Part shown: in pieces, positions 17,108-24,899 of the stretch
Position numbering within the stretch: position 1 is the first letter of the stretch
Layout of the letters: every line of letters starts with the position of its first letter
Assembly: GCA_012965425.1 (NCBI GenBank)
Contig: DTSI01000097.1
Location: forward strand, 1 to 40,639
From: Methylococcaceae bacterium
GTDB lineage: Bacteria > Pseudomonadota > Gammaproteobacteria > Methylococcales > Methylomonadaceae
DNA: 40,639 nt
Reading direction: 5' to 3'
Notes under the pieces: generated by a model
Database searches by the model: none
What the model was told of the DNA's origin: nothing
The model's input: only the letters and a program-made list of their open reading frames with translations
Program-made: the position numbers and the translations under genes

Positions 17108-18196
17108 ATGTCCCTTACACAAAATGAGCTCACCGCCCAAATACAGCGTTTAACAACAACATTAAACAATGTTGGAGCTTATATCTATACCAAAGATATG
17201 CAAGGTCATTATACCTATGCCAACCAAATGGTCTGCGACCTTTTTAACTGCTCTTTAAATGGCATAGTTGGGCTATCGGATAAAACATTCTTTGATTTAT
17301 CCACCTTCAATGAATTACAAAATAATGACCGTCGTGTTCTTGATGACGGGGAACACATTGAATCCGAAGAGACCAATATTATCATTCAAACCGGTGAAAA
17401 AAGAATTTACTGGACCGTTAAAAAACCATTAACCGATAGCCACGGTCAAATTATCGGATTATGTGGCATTTCAACTGATATCACTGAACGCCGCCTATTA
17501 GAAGAAAAACTCATGACTGCAAATCAAACTCAGGATAAATTATTGTCAATCATGGGCCATGACTTAAAAGGACCTATTGGTTTTATCGCAGGATTATTTA
17601 ATTCTGGCATTTTAAAAGATAACAACAAAAGCCCTGATCTTTGGTCAGCAATACACACCTCCATCAACAATATACATGAAATTCTTGAAAATCTTTTATA
17701 TTGGGCACAATGTCAGAAAGGAGATCTTCAGCCGGATAAAGTCCAAATCAAAATTGAACCTCATCTTAAAAGTAGTAAAAAAGCATACGAGGCGGCCATT
17801 AAAAATAAAAACATTACGCTCAACTTTGAAATAGAAGCAGAACTTTATATCGATGTTGACCCTTTTATGTTTGATACCATAATCCGAAACATACTCCATA
17901 ATGCAATAAAATTCACCCCACAAAATGGCGCAATCACGTTAACAGCAGAACAGACCGATAACAGTATTTCAATTAGCATTACGGACTCAGGCCTCGGCAT
18001 GAAACCATCGACTCTTGAAACGCTTTTTACACCTAAAAAACACAACCCTCTATCCGGCACCAATGGTACTCAAAACGGCACTGGGCTGGGGTTAATGCTC
18101 TGTAAGGAATTTGTTGAACTTCACAACGGCACAATAGGTGTTGATAGTGTCGTTCATAAAGGGAGTCGATTTTGGTTTACCTTACCAAAAACCTAA
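17108..18196 (+). CDS. Orphan cytosolic PAS-domain sensor histidine kinase
   Basis: A 362-residue kinase without membrane segments. Order: short helical leader (1-20), PAS domain (about 20-128; NVGAYIYTKDMQGHYTYAN through GLCGISTDITERR, a PAC ending), HisKA with His151 in IMGHDLKGPIGFI, and HATPase_c (about 225-360). The ATPase domain shows the N box NILHNAIKFTPQNG, the G1 box DSGLGM and GTGLGLMLCKEF. The H box is of the HDLKGP kind seen in several soluble hybrid and orphan kinases. No response regulator lies next to it, so its partner is elsewhere. A PAS-only paralogue follows 291 bases downstream. The sensed signal is unknown; no heme-, flavin- or metal-binding residue could be assigned with confidence. 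Confidence 0.88.
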   Translation: MSLTQNELTAQIQRLTTTLNNVGAYIYTKDMQGHYTYANQMVCDLFNCSLNGIVGLSDKTFFDLSTFNELQNNDRRVLDDGEHIESEETNIIIQTGEKRIYWTVKKPLTDSHGQIIGLCGISTDITERRLLEEKLMTANQTQDKLLSIMGHDLKGPIGFIAGLFNSGILKDNNKSPDLWSAIHTSINNIHEILENLLYWAQCQKGDLQPDKVQIKIEPHLKSSKKAYEAAIKNKNITLNFEIEAELYIDVDPFMFDTIIRNILHNAIKFTPQNGAITLTAEQTDNSISISITDSGLGMKPSTLETLFTPKKHNPLSGTNGTQNGTGLGLMLCKEFVELHNGTIGVDSVVHKGSRFWFTLPKT

Positions 18197-18410
18197 AAGC
18201 CATTCAAAAGCACTTAAGTTAACGCGCTTGATTTATTAACCCATAATCGGCCTACAGAATTTATCGCTAACGACAAACGACGCTATCATTCATCAAAAGC
18301 GCCCATATCATCCCCAAATGATTCTAATTAAATCACCCAAAAGTAAAATGAGTAGCATTTACTACATTAGCGACTCACTGAAATACATAACGAGCTACGC
18401 AGCGTGTCTA

Positions 18411-18439
18411 TTGTGAGCTACAATCGGTATTGATAATAT
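18411..18439 (+). promoter_or_regulatory. Candidate sigma-70 promoter for the PAS-only gene
   Basis: TTGTGA (18411-18416) and TAATAT (18434-18439) are separated by 17 bases, upstream of the gene starting at 18488. Four bases match each consensus hexamer. The rest of the 291-base gap between the kinase and this gene shows nothing I can name. A separate promoter would mean the paralogue is not simply read through from the kinase gene. Confidence 0.4.
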
Positions 18440-18487
18440 TATAGAGATAAAAACATTTAACGTTGAATAGCAATAGTTATTAAACCT

Positions 18488-18991
18488 ATGAAAAAACCAC
18501 TCACCGAAAACGAACTGCTTTTTTTACAAATCCAAGAGCTCACACTCACTCTTGATTATGTAAACGCCTATGTTTTTACAAAAGACTGCCAAGGAAGCTA
18601 TACCTATGCTAATAAAAAGGTTTGTGATCTTTTCAAATGCTCTTTAGATAAGCTCATTGGTAAAACAGATGCAGCTTTCTTTGATTTAGCTACGACTGAG
18701 AAATTACAAGAAAATGATCAGCGTGTTATTGAACATGGCGAAACTATAGAATATGAAGAAATTAACATCATTAAAACAACCAATGAGCGCCGAATCTATT
18801 CATGCAAAAAAAGCCCCTTGCGTAATAATAAAGGTGAAGTTACCGGAATATGCGGCATTGCCACTGATATCACAACACAACGCGCACTAGAGGCAAAAGT
18901 TGAAAAACAAAAAAGACTTATCGAACGTATGTTAGATAATAAAGAGTTAATGATCAAAGCAACACAGACTTTAATTAAGAATGTATTTTAA
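18488..18991 (+). CDS. PAS-only protein, paralogue of the upstream kinase sensor
   Basis: A 167-residue protein whose first ~135 residues align almost without gaps to the PAS domain of the kinase at 17108; about half of the positions look identical by eye, including AY-TKD-QG-YTYAN, VCDLF-CSL, FFDL and GICGIATDIT. After the PAC end it has only a charged, predicted coiled-coil tail (about 130-167, rich in Lys/Glu/Leu) and stops. There is no HisKA or ATPase domain, and no remains of one follow in any frame that I could see. It may bind the same signal and modulate the kinase through the shared dimerising helix, or be a decayed duplicate. The intact frame and its own putative promoter favour a working gene. 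Confidence 0.75.
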   Translation: MKKPLTENELLFLQIQELTLTLDYVNAYVFTKDCQGSYTYANKKVCDLFKCSLDKLIGKTDAAFFDLATTEKLQENDQRVIEHGETIEYEEINIIKTTNERRIYSCKKSPLRNNKGEVTGICGIATDITTQRALEAKVEKQKRLIERMLDNKELMIKATQTLIKNVF

Positions 18992-19082
18992 GCTGATAAT
19001 CCACATCCATCCACACTGACCTTTTCCAGAAGAATTAACAGAAAGCGCTTATTCAAAGCCCCCAACTGTCAAAATAAAAACA

Positions 19083-20981
19083 TCAATGCGCTAACTGTGC
19101 TTCAAATTGTTCCATCTCCTCAGTAACCCGCAACCACTGATTCTCCGCTTCCTGCACTAAAAGATCCAATTCACCTTTTCTTTTCAATAAATTTTTTAAT
19201 TGCTCCTTTTGGGACACCTGATAAATTTCAGAATCTGACAGAGCCTGCTCTATTTCAGTCTGCTCCCGATGAAACCTATCCACCGCTTTCTCAACCTTAA
19301 GCAAGGCATCCCGTAGCGGTTTAAGTTTTTTTCGTTTTTCAGCATCTAACCGGCGTTGATCTTTACGGGAAAGCTCTCCTTCAGGACCGAATTCACCCGC
19401 AGATACAATGCTTTTTTTATCTTCAACCCAATGCTGGTAGTCATCAAGATCACCTGAAAAAACCTGTACCGCGCCCTCATCAACAAAAATCAACTTATCG
19501 GTGACCGAACGAATTAAATGCCGATCATGAGACACAACAACTAATGCGCCCTGATAATCCTGTAAGGCCATACTTAGGGCATGACGCATCTCTAGATCAA
19601 GGTGATTAGTCGGCTCATCAAGCAAAAGTAAATTAGGATTTTGGTAAACCAATATCGCTAAAACCAAGCGGGCTTTTTCACCACCCGAAAAGGGCCGAAC
19701 CGATGCCAAAGCCTTGTCACCAACAAAATTAAACCCACCTAAAAAATTCCTTAGCTCTTTTTCAGTGGCTAAAGGGTCCAAATGCTGAAGGTGCCACAAA
19801 GGGCTTTCCTCTAGACGCAATTGCTCTAACTGGTGCTGAGCAAAATAGCCAATATCTAATGCATCAGCCCCCTGACGGATTCCTGACAATGGCTCAATCT
19901 CACCCGCCAAGCACTTAACCAAGGTCGACTTACCGGCACCGTTTTTCCCCAACAACCCAATTCTATCGCCCGGGGTAATAAATAAATCCACATCTTCTAA
20001 AATCGTTTTATCCGGATAACCAATGGCGGCCGATTCCAGTGTTAATAATTGATTGGGGATTTTACCCGGATCTTTAAAACTAAAATTAAAAGGCGAATCA
20101 ACATGGGCTTGTGCAATAAAGTTCATTCGCTCCAATGTTTTAATACGACTTTGCGCCTGCTTTGCCTTTGTTGCTTTAACTCGGAAACGGTCAATAAAAC
20201 TTTGAATATGAGCGATCTCTTTTTGTTGTTGCTCATAGGAAGCCTGTTGTTGGGCCAATTTTTCCGCTCGCAACCTTTCAAAAACAGTATAGTTACCCGT
20301 GTAAATTTGTGCCGTGTTCTGCTCAATATGCATAATATGATCGGCAATCGCATCCAAAAAGTCACGATCATGGGAAATTAACAATAAGGTACCCGGATAT
20401 CTTATTAACCAATTCTGCAGCCAGATGACCGCATCCAGGTCGAGATGGTTTGTCGGCTCATCAAGCAGTAACATATCAGAGCGACACATTAATGCTTTCG
20501 CTAAATTCAAACGCATCCGCCAGCCCCCTGAAAACTCCATGACCGGCCGTTCTTCGTCCGTCACTAAAAAGCCCAACCCGTCCATAAGTCGTGATGCCCG
20601 ACTTTGTGCGGTATAACCACCAATATCATCCAGCTTTACGTGAAGTTCTGCCTGTTTAATACCATCATTCACTAACTCAGCATCGGCTAATTGTGCTTGT
20701 AACGTGCGCAGGTTCCTATCACCATCAATAACATAATCGATCGCTTTTCCAGCAATAGCCGGTGTTTCTTGCGCAACATGTGCTATTTCAATACCCTGCG
20801 GCATTGATAAATCACCCTCATCCGAATGAATAACATTACGAATCATTGCAAATAAACTGGATTTACCGGTTCCATTCGCACCGGTCACACCGACCTTTTG
20901 TCCTTTATGGATGATGAAAGACAGGTCTGAAAACAACAGTAATTCTCCACGCCGTAGGCTGATATTTTTAAAATTGAGCAC
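19083..20981 (-). CDS. yheS: ABC-F family ATPase, YheS-like
   Basis: A 632-residue soluble protein with two ABC ATPase domains in one chain and no membrane part, as in ABC-F translation factors. The N-terminus (FKNISLRRGELLLFSDLSFIIHKGQKVG) and the segment VAQETPAIAGKAIDYVIDGDR match the YheS branch rather than Uup, EttA or YbiT. Domain 1: Walker A GANGTGKSS (34-42), signature FSGGWRMRLNLAKAL, Walker B LLLDEPTNHLDL. A charged linker (about 235-310) follows. Domain 2 has GLLGKNGAGKST, FSGGEKARLVLA and LLLDEPTNHLDLE. A C-terminal coiled coil (about 535-630) ends the chain. The predicted role is acting at the ribosomal E site to ease stalls. The start codon is GTG with AGGA and AAAGG nearby. It stands alone. 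Confidence 0.92.
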   Translation of the reverse strand: MLNFKNISLRRGELLLFSDLSFIIHKGQKVGVTGANGTGKSSLFAMIRNVIHSDEGDLSMPQGIEIAHVAQETPAIAGKAIDYVIDGDRNLRTLQAQLADAELVNDGIKQAELHVKLDDIGGYTAQSRASRLMDGLGFLVTDEERPVMEFSGGWRMRLNLAKALMCRSDMLLLDEPTNHLDLDAVIWLQNWLIRYPGTLLLISHDRDFLDAIADHIMHIEQNTAQIYTGNYTVFERLRAEKLAQQQASYEQQQKEIAHIQSFIDRFRVKATKAKQAQSRIKTLERMNFIAQAHVDSPFNFSFKDPGKIPNQLLTLESAAIGYPDKTILEDVDLFITPGDRIGLLGKNGAGKSTLVKCLAGEIEPLSGIRQGADALDIGYFAQHQLEQLRLEESPLWHLQHLDPLATEKELRNFLGGFNFVGDKALASVRPFSGGEKARLVLAILVYQNPNLLLLDEPTNHLDLEMRHALSMALQDYQGALVVVSHDRHLIRSVTDKLIFVDEGAVQVFSGDLDDYQHWVEDKKSIVSAGEFGPEGELSRKDQRRLDAEKRKKLKPLRDALLKVEKAVDRFHREQTEIEQALSDSEIYQVSQKEQLKNLLKRKGELDLLVQEAENQWLRVTEEMEQFEAQLAH

Positions 20982-21144
20982 TGCCTTTCATTCCTGTTTA
21001 CTAAATAAGGCCTGCATTATAAGACTTCTATTTACCCAAAAACAATTATGTTTCACATCAACGAACCCCACAACAACAAAGCACTCCGCATAGAGAACAG
21101 TCATCGGATCAGTTATAAAATAAACCGGTTTTAACAACTCCATT

Positions 21145-21173
21145 TTGATCAAGCACCGGAGTCAGTTTTAATA
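21145..21173 (+). promoter_or_regulatory. Candidate sigma-70 promoter for the ABM-domain gene
   Basis: TTGATC (21145-21150) and TTAATA (21168-21173) with a 17-base spacer stand 41 bases before the ATG at 21215. The hexamers match consensus at four positions each. The assignment comes from sequence and position only. Confidence 0.4.
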
Positions 21174-21214
21174 CGGATTAAAGTATTTAATTAACCCAAA
21201 AGAGAATCTAGAAA

Positions 21215-21524
21215 ATGTATATCGCAATTAATCGATTTAAAATTAATCAAGGTAAAAAAGATGCGTTTGAAAAGATGTGGCAACGCAGAGAAACCCACTT
21301 AGATAACGTACCCGGTTTTATAAAATTTCACTTGGCAAAAGGAAATTCAGAACAAACTCATACCCCCATATATCTCACAAAGCACCTGGCACTCAAAAGA
21401 AGATTTTACCCAGAGGACAAAATCAGAAGCATTTCGCTTAGCGCACAAAGGCGCAGGAAAACACAGCGATATATATCAGGGACACCCAATATTTGAAGGC
21501 TTTGAAGTCGTTATCGGCGCTTAA
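21215..21524 (+). pseudogene. Antibiotic biosynthesis monooxygenase (ABM) domain gene, interrupted by a +1 frameshift
   Basis: The start encodes MYIAINRFKINQGKKDAFEKMW, then LDNVPGFIKFHLAKG, the family's N-terminal half (about 102 residues in full; small ABM/IsdG-like oxygenase fold, some members degrade heme). After HTP the frame changes. The other half is found one base out of frame: TWHSKEDFTQ, SEAFRLAHKGAGKHSDIYQG and HPIFEGFEVVIGA, ending at the TAA at 21522-21524. Removing one C from the run of five at 21363-21367 restores a continuous protein that aligns well (HTPYISQSTW). In the unrepaired frame translation would continue with unrelated residues to 21496. This is either a real homopolymer mutation, slippage-controlled, or a sequencing error. 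The ribosome site is AGAGAA. Confidence 0.85.
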
Positions 21525-21561
21525 AAAAAAGAAAAACGAAACAGCACAAAACGGTTAGCAC

Positions 21562-21597
21562 AAAAAAGCAATGCCGCTTTTCAACAGCATTGCTTTG
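21562..21597. terminator. Strong hairpin terminator between the ABM gene and the YcxB-like gene
   Basis: AAAGCAATGC (21565-21574) pairs perfectly with GCATTGCTTT (21587-21596), a 10-base stem with a 12-base loop. On the minus strand it is flanked by a run of six T's, giving a standard intrinsic terminator for the gene ending at 21622. It can also serve the plus-strand gene. Confidence 0.75.
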
Positions 21598-21621
21598 ATG
21601 ACTTAGCCCCAAGCGATGTAG

Positions 21622-22143
21622 TTAACTGTATCGGTCTATCAACTTATCAGCCTGTTCTGAGAACTTTTCTAAATCGCCTGATGTTATAGACCGAACCGGA
21701 ATAATTAATGCAGTATCAATATCAATATAGATGTAAACATATTTGTCACCGTATTCAACACGTAACAATTCCTTCCATGCCATTGTGTGTTCACCGGAAG
21801 GTGAAACTTCCACCAATACTTTAGGCTCAATGGCTAATTTATAATGCCCCAGTATGTTCGCCTTTTCTTCGTCGGTGTATTGCGTTCTAAGACGTCTACG
21901 CATTTCCCAACGACTAAAATAAGGCATCCCAAAGACTAAAATCAACGCAAAAATAACGGTAAACAAACCGGTATATTCATCTTTAAGTAAAATGCCATAA
22001 AAAAGACCGATCATAACCAGAATGGCTGGCACAATGCCTTGACCAAATCGTAATCTTTTTCTTGATCGTTCCGTATTTAGAAAACGCTTCTCATTGAAAA
22101 AAATTAAATCTTCTTCTACTAAATCATACTCTACTTCAAACAT
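21622..22143 (-). CDS. YcxB-like membrane protein
   Basis: A 173-residue protein of the YcxB type, function unknown. It begins with EVEYDLVEEDLIFFNEKRFLNTERSRKR, typical of these proteins. Two close hydrophobic helices follow (about 38-53 and 57-75), then a basic stretch FSRWEMRRRLRTQY. A soluble C-terminal beta domain has LAIEPKVLVEVSPSGEHTMAWKELLRVEYGDKYVYIYI and IIPVRSITSGDLEKF. The ribosome site GGGAT lies before the ATG. It follows the NDH-2 gene by 24 bases on the same strand and likely shares its transcript, ending at the strong hairpin downstream. Nothing shows a functional link to NADH oxidation. Confidence 0.7.
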   Translation of the reverse strand: MFEVEYDLVEEDLIFFNEKRFLNTERSRKRLRFGQGIVPAILVMIGLFYGILLKDEYTGLFTVIFALILVFGMPYFSRWEMRRRLRTQYTDEEKANILGHYKLAIEPKVLVEVSPSGEHTMAWKELLRVEYGDKYVYIYIDIDTALIIPVRSITSGDLEKFSEQADKLIDRYS

Positions 22144-22167
22144 AGGGATCCCAATAAAATCAAAAAA

Positions 22168-23472
22168 CTAGTGCATTTTAATACGCGCATGCGTACTACG
22201 CCTAAACAAATTAGATAGCGTCAACATCGCGGTTCGAAAATAACCATGAATAGCCACTTGATGCATTTTATATAAAGACAAATAAACCAATCGAGCGATA
22301 AAACCCCCGACACTAACCGACCCCATCAGATTACCCATCAAACTTCCAACCGTTGAACTCTGGCCAAGAGCGACCAATGAACCAAAATCACGGTAAATAT
22401 AATCAATCGTTTCATCACTCCCCTGTAAGCGATTAATTAATGTCTTTTCCAATGTGCTTGCTTGCTGATGGGCTGCTTGCGCACGCGGCGGTACCGGCCG
22501 GTCATGCCCCGGCCATGGGCAAGCGGCACAATCGCCCATCGCAAAGATATCACCATCTTCTGTAGTTTCCAACGTCTGTTTAACAACCAGTTGGTTAATC
22601 CTGTTGACTTCCAAGCCATCCAAATTCGTCAACCAATCAGGCCCTTTAATCCCTGCTGCCCAGACTTTTATATCGGCCAAAACAATATCACCGTCCTTTA
22701 AGCGCACACCTTTGTCTGTTACGCCCACAACTTGCTGTCCTAACTTTAACTCAACGCCTAACTTATGTAATTGCTTATGAACAGTAAACGCCAATTTCTC
22801 TGAGAGTGCTGGCAACAAGCGATGTGCTGTATCGATAATCGTTACTTTAACCGTAATATCATCCAAACCATACATCGAAAATTGTTTTTTAACATCCAGT
22901 AACTCAGCTGATAATTCAACACCGGTCGCCCCTGCACCAATAATAGCGATAGACAGGCATTTATTTTTACTTTGCTCCTTCGTGTGGGTAGTAATGTAGC
23001 GTTCAACTAACTTTTTCTGAAAACGATATGCTTGATAAGGCGTATCAAGAAACAGACAATGTTCATTAACCCCGCTAACATTAAACATATTGCTAACACT
23101 GCCGACACAAATAATCAAAGTATCGTAATTAAAAACCCGTTTCGGAATAATTTCATCACCGTTGTTGGTAATCGTTGGGCTAACAAAAATCTCTTTCTTA
23201 GCCCGATCCAGACCTTCCATCCGTCCTAAACGAAATTGAAAATGACAACGATGCGCCTGCGCTAAGTATTCTATTTCATCGGTTTCAGCAAAAGAGCCCG
23301 CCGCCACCTCATGAAGCAACGGCTTCCAAATATGCGTATACGATGCTTCAACTAACGTAATTTCTGCCTTTTTCTTTCGGCCCAACTTACGGCCAAGACT
23401 GGATGCTAATTCCAAGCCTGCAGCACCGCCACCGACAATAACAATTTTATAAAGTTCTTTTTCACCGGTCAT
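22168..23472 (-). CDS. ndh: Type II NADH:quinone oxidoreductase (NDH-2)
   Basis: NDH-2 passes electrons from NADH to quinone through FAD without pumping ions, at the inner face of the cytoplasmic membrane. The 434-residue chain has an FAD-binding Rossmann loop, IVIVGGGAAGLELAS (about 10-24), and KPLLHEVAAGS. A second nucleotide-binding loop, IAIIGAGATGVELSAEL (about 174-190), follows. FAMGDCAACPWPG is the conserved FAD-contacting region, and PPRAQAAHQQA is the quinone-site signature of NDH-2. The C-terminal segment (about 355-430) is hydrophobic and basic and includes GSLMGNLMGSVSVGGFIARLVYLSLYKMHQ, suited to membrane attachment. AAGGGA precedes the ATG. The enzyme would lower NADH without adding to the proton or sodium gradient, a counterpart to the Oad pump. 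Confidence 0.93.
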   Translation of the reverse strand: MTGEKELYKIVIVGGGAAGLELASSLGRKLGRKKKAEITLVEASYTHIWKPLLHEVAAGSFAETDEIEYLAQAHRCHFQFRLGRMEGLDRAKKEIFVSPTITNNGDEIIPKRVFNYDTLIICVGSVSNMFNVSGVNEHCLFLDTPYQAYRFQKKLVERYITTHTKEQSKNKCLSIAIIGAGATGVELSAELLDVKKQFSMYGLDDITVKVTIIDTAHRLLPALSEKLAFTVHKQLHKLGVELKLGQQVVGVTDKGVRLKDGDIVLADIKVWAAGIKGPDWLTNLDGLEVNRINQLVVKQTLETTEDGDIFAMGDCAACPWPGHDRPVPPRAQAAHQQASTLEKTLINRLQGSDETIDYIYRDFGSLVALGQSSTVGSLMGNLMGSVSVGGFIARLVYLSLYKMHQVAIHGYFRTAMLTLSNLFRRSTHARIKMH

Positions 23473-23668
23473 TTCACTTTATCCCTTAAAAACAAGCGTG
23501 TTTACAAAATAACTAAGCGCTCCACAACTGAAGTGGCATTATAGCTAATAATGTCATTACCCATAATAAAAAACCATCGGCTTTATCAACCCCGATAACC
23601 AATCAACACCCACCCTTACCTTAATAAACTCTACATTTAGTTATTGGAGACAGCAATTTAGCTATGCT

Positions 23669-24037
23669 ATGATCAAAAACATGAACCACCTAACGCGACC
23701 CTATTACTTGCCTGTTGCCCTCATTTTAACGGTATCTTTAAACACCGCTTTTGCGCAACCGTTGACAGAACCCGTGCCTATGCCCGAACCACCAGAACTT
23801 CCTATGCCGGTTCAAAGTGGCGATACCATGGTGCCCGATATTACCATTATTCGCCGTGCTGGAAAAACCATCCATGAATACCGCATTAACGGCGAACTTT
23901 ATAAAGTTAAAATTGTACCGGATTATGGCCCTCCTTATTATCTCGTCGATATGGATGGTGATGGCAATATGGAAATGCGCCGTTCTGACCTTGAAAAGGG
24001 CTCACGTCTCCCTAAGTGGCAGTTAATGAGTTGGTAA
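23669..24037 (+). CDS. DUF2782 exported protein
   Basis: A 122-residue protein with the DUF2782 signature VTIIRRxxxxxEYRxNGxLYxxKxxPxxGPPYYLVDxDGDG, here DITIIRRAGKTIHEYRINGELYKVKIVPDYGPPYYLVDMDGDGN. The N-terminus is a signal peptide (residues 1-29, core LPVALILTVSL, cleavage after AFA). The short mature head is Pro/Glu/Met-rich, followed by the single domain and WQLMSW at the end. Function unknown; in several gammaproteobacteria I recall it next to polA, which is not the case here. The start is ATG 23669; ATG 23681 would remove four residues. The visible GGAG lies 18 bases upstream of the first start, rather far. Confidence 0.8.
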   Translation: MIKNMNHLTRPYYLPVALILTVSLNTAFAQPLTEPVPMPEPPELPMPVQSGDTMVPDITIIRRAGKTIHEYRINGELYKVKIVPDYGPPYYLVDMDGDGNMEMRRSDLEKGSRLPKWQLMSW

Positions 24038-24097
24038 GCTCTTTCATCACAACACTTTTTCTTCCAAAACGTTTAGCTTTTCATTAAACACGCCGCC

Positions 24098-24820
24098 ATG
24101 GATTCTGTTATTCCACAAATTTCATTTTTAAATCTAACTATTGCCTTTATTCCCGTTTTTCTTGTTCTCCCCTTTTTTATCTATTGGTCCTTAGGGACCA
24201 AAAAGATCATTTATGCGCTTTCTCGAATGTTGGTGCAATTACTAACCATTGGCTATTGTTTAACTTTTTTATTCACTACTGAAACCCCTTGGGTTCTCAT
24301 TTTGGTCTTACTCATCATGGTTTTTACAGCAAGTTGGATTTCCTTAAATGAAGTCCCGCAACAGCGAAAGGATCTCTTTTTTAAGGCACTGCTTGCTATT
24401 TCACTGGGTGGCGGCCTGACATTAGTCATTACCCTCTTTGGCGTATTACAATTATCACCTTGGTTTCAACCGCAATTTATAATCCCACTGTCAGGAATGA
24501 TTTTCGCTAATGCCATGAATGCCATCAGCCTTGCGGCAGAAAGATTCACTAGCGAGTTGGCACATCAACAAACATACCCACAAGCTCGAAATATCGCCTT
24601 TGGTACCGCTCTTATACCGATCACCAATTCACTGTTGGCGGTCGGGTTAGTCTCCATCCCCGGCATGATGAGCGGACAAATCTTATCCGGTATTACACCG
24701 GTCATTGCGGCACGCTACCAAATTATGGTTATGTGCATGTTATTTGCCTCAGCGGGCCTATCCACAGCGCTTTTTTTAACCCTGTCCCGATTTTCCACAA
24801 GACAATCTGATAACATATAA
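24098..24820 (+). CDS. fetB: FetB/UPF0014-type ABC permease
   Basis: A 240-residue membrane protein with about six or seven helices, matching the UPF0014 family that includes E. coli FetB, the permease of the FetAB iron exporter. Recognisable features are the motif LSRMLVQLLTIGYCL near the start, FIIPLSGMIFANAMNAISLAAERF in the middle, and GTALIPITNSLLAVGLVSIPGMMSGQILSGITPVIAARYQIMVM near the end; the last is the most conserved part of the family. The ATPase partner FetA is not beside it, which is unusual for a two-gene exporter; it may be encoded elsewhere. It follows the DUF2782 gene by 60 bases. A weak nested hairpin lies after the stop. Confidence 0.85.
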   Translation: MDSVIPQISFLNLTIAFIPVFLVLPFFIYWSLGTKKIIYALSRMLVQLLTIGYCLTFLFTTETPWVLILVLLIMVFTASWISLNEVPQQRKDLFFKALLAISLGGGLTLVITLFGVLQLSPWFQPQFIIPLSGMIFANAMNAISLAAERFTSELAHQQTYPQARNIAFGTALIPITNSLLAVGLVSIPGMMSGQILSGITPVIAARYQIMVMCMLFASAGLSTALFLTLSRFSTRQSDNI

Positions 24821-24823
24821 GTC

Positions 24824-24865
24824 AAACAATAGAATAATGATACTCGGTCATTGGCTCATTGTTTT
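24824..24865 (+). terminator. Weak nested hairpin after the FetB gene
   Basis: AAACAAT (24824-24830) pairs with ATTGTTT (24858-24864), and an inner AATGA/TCATT stem (24836-24840 with 24848-24852) is separated from it by a 5x5 internal loop. It ends in a run of four T's. The hairpin is seen in sequence; termination is inferred and probably inefficient. Confidence 0.3.
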
Positions 24866-24899
24866 AACTTAAATTAACATTTAAAGACAGGAGGCCTTC

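Noticed and set aside
18197-18487. Regulatory RNA or riboswitch in the gap between the PAS genes
   Set aside because: Only a short palindrome (ACTTAAGT) and a candidate promoter were found; no conserved structure recognised.
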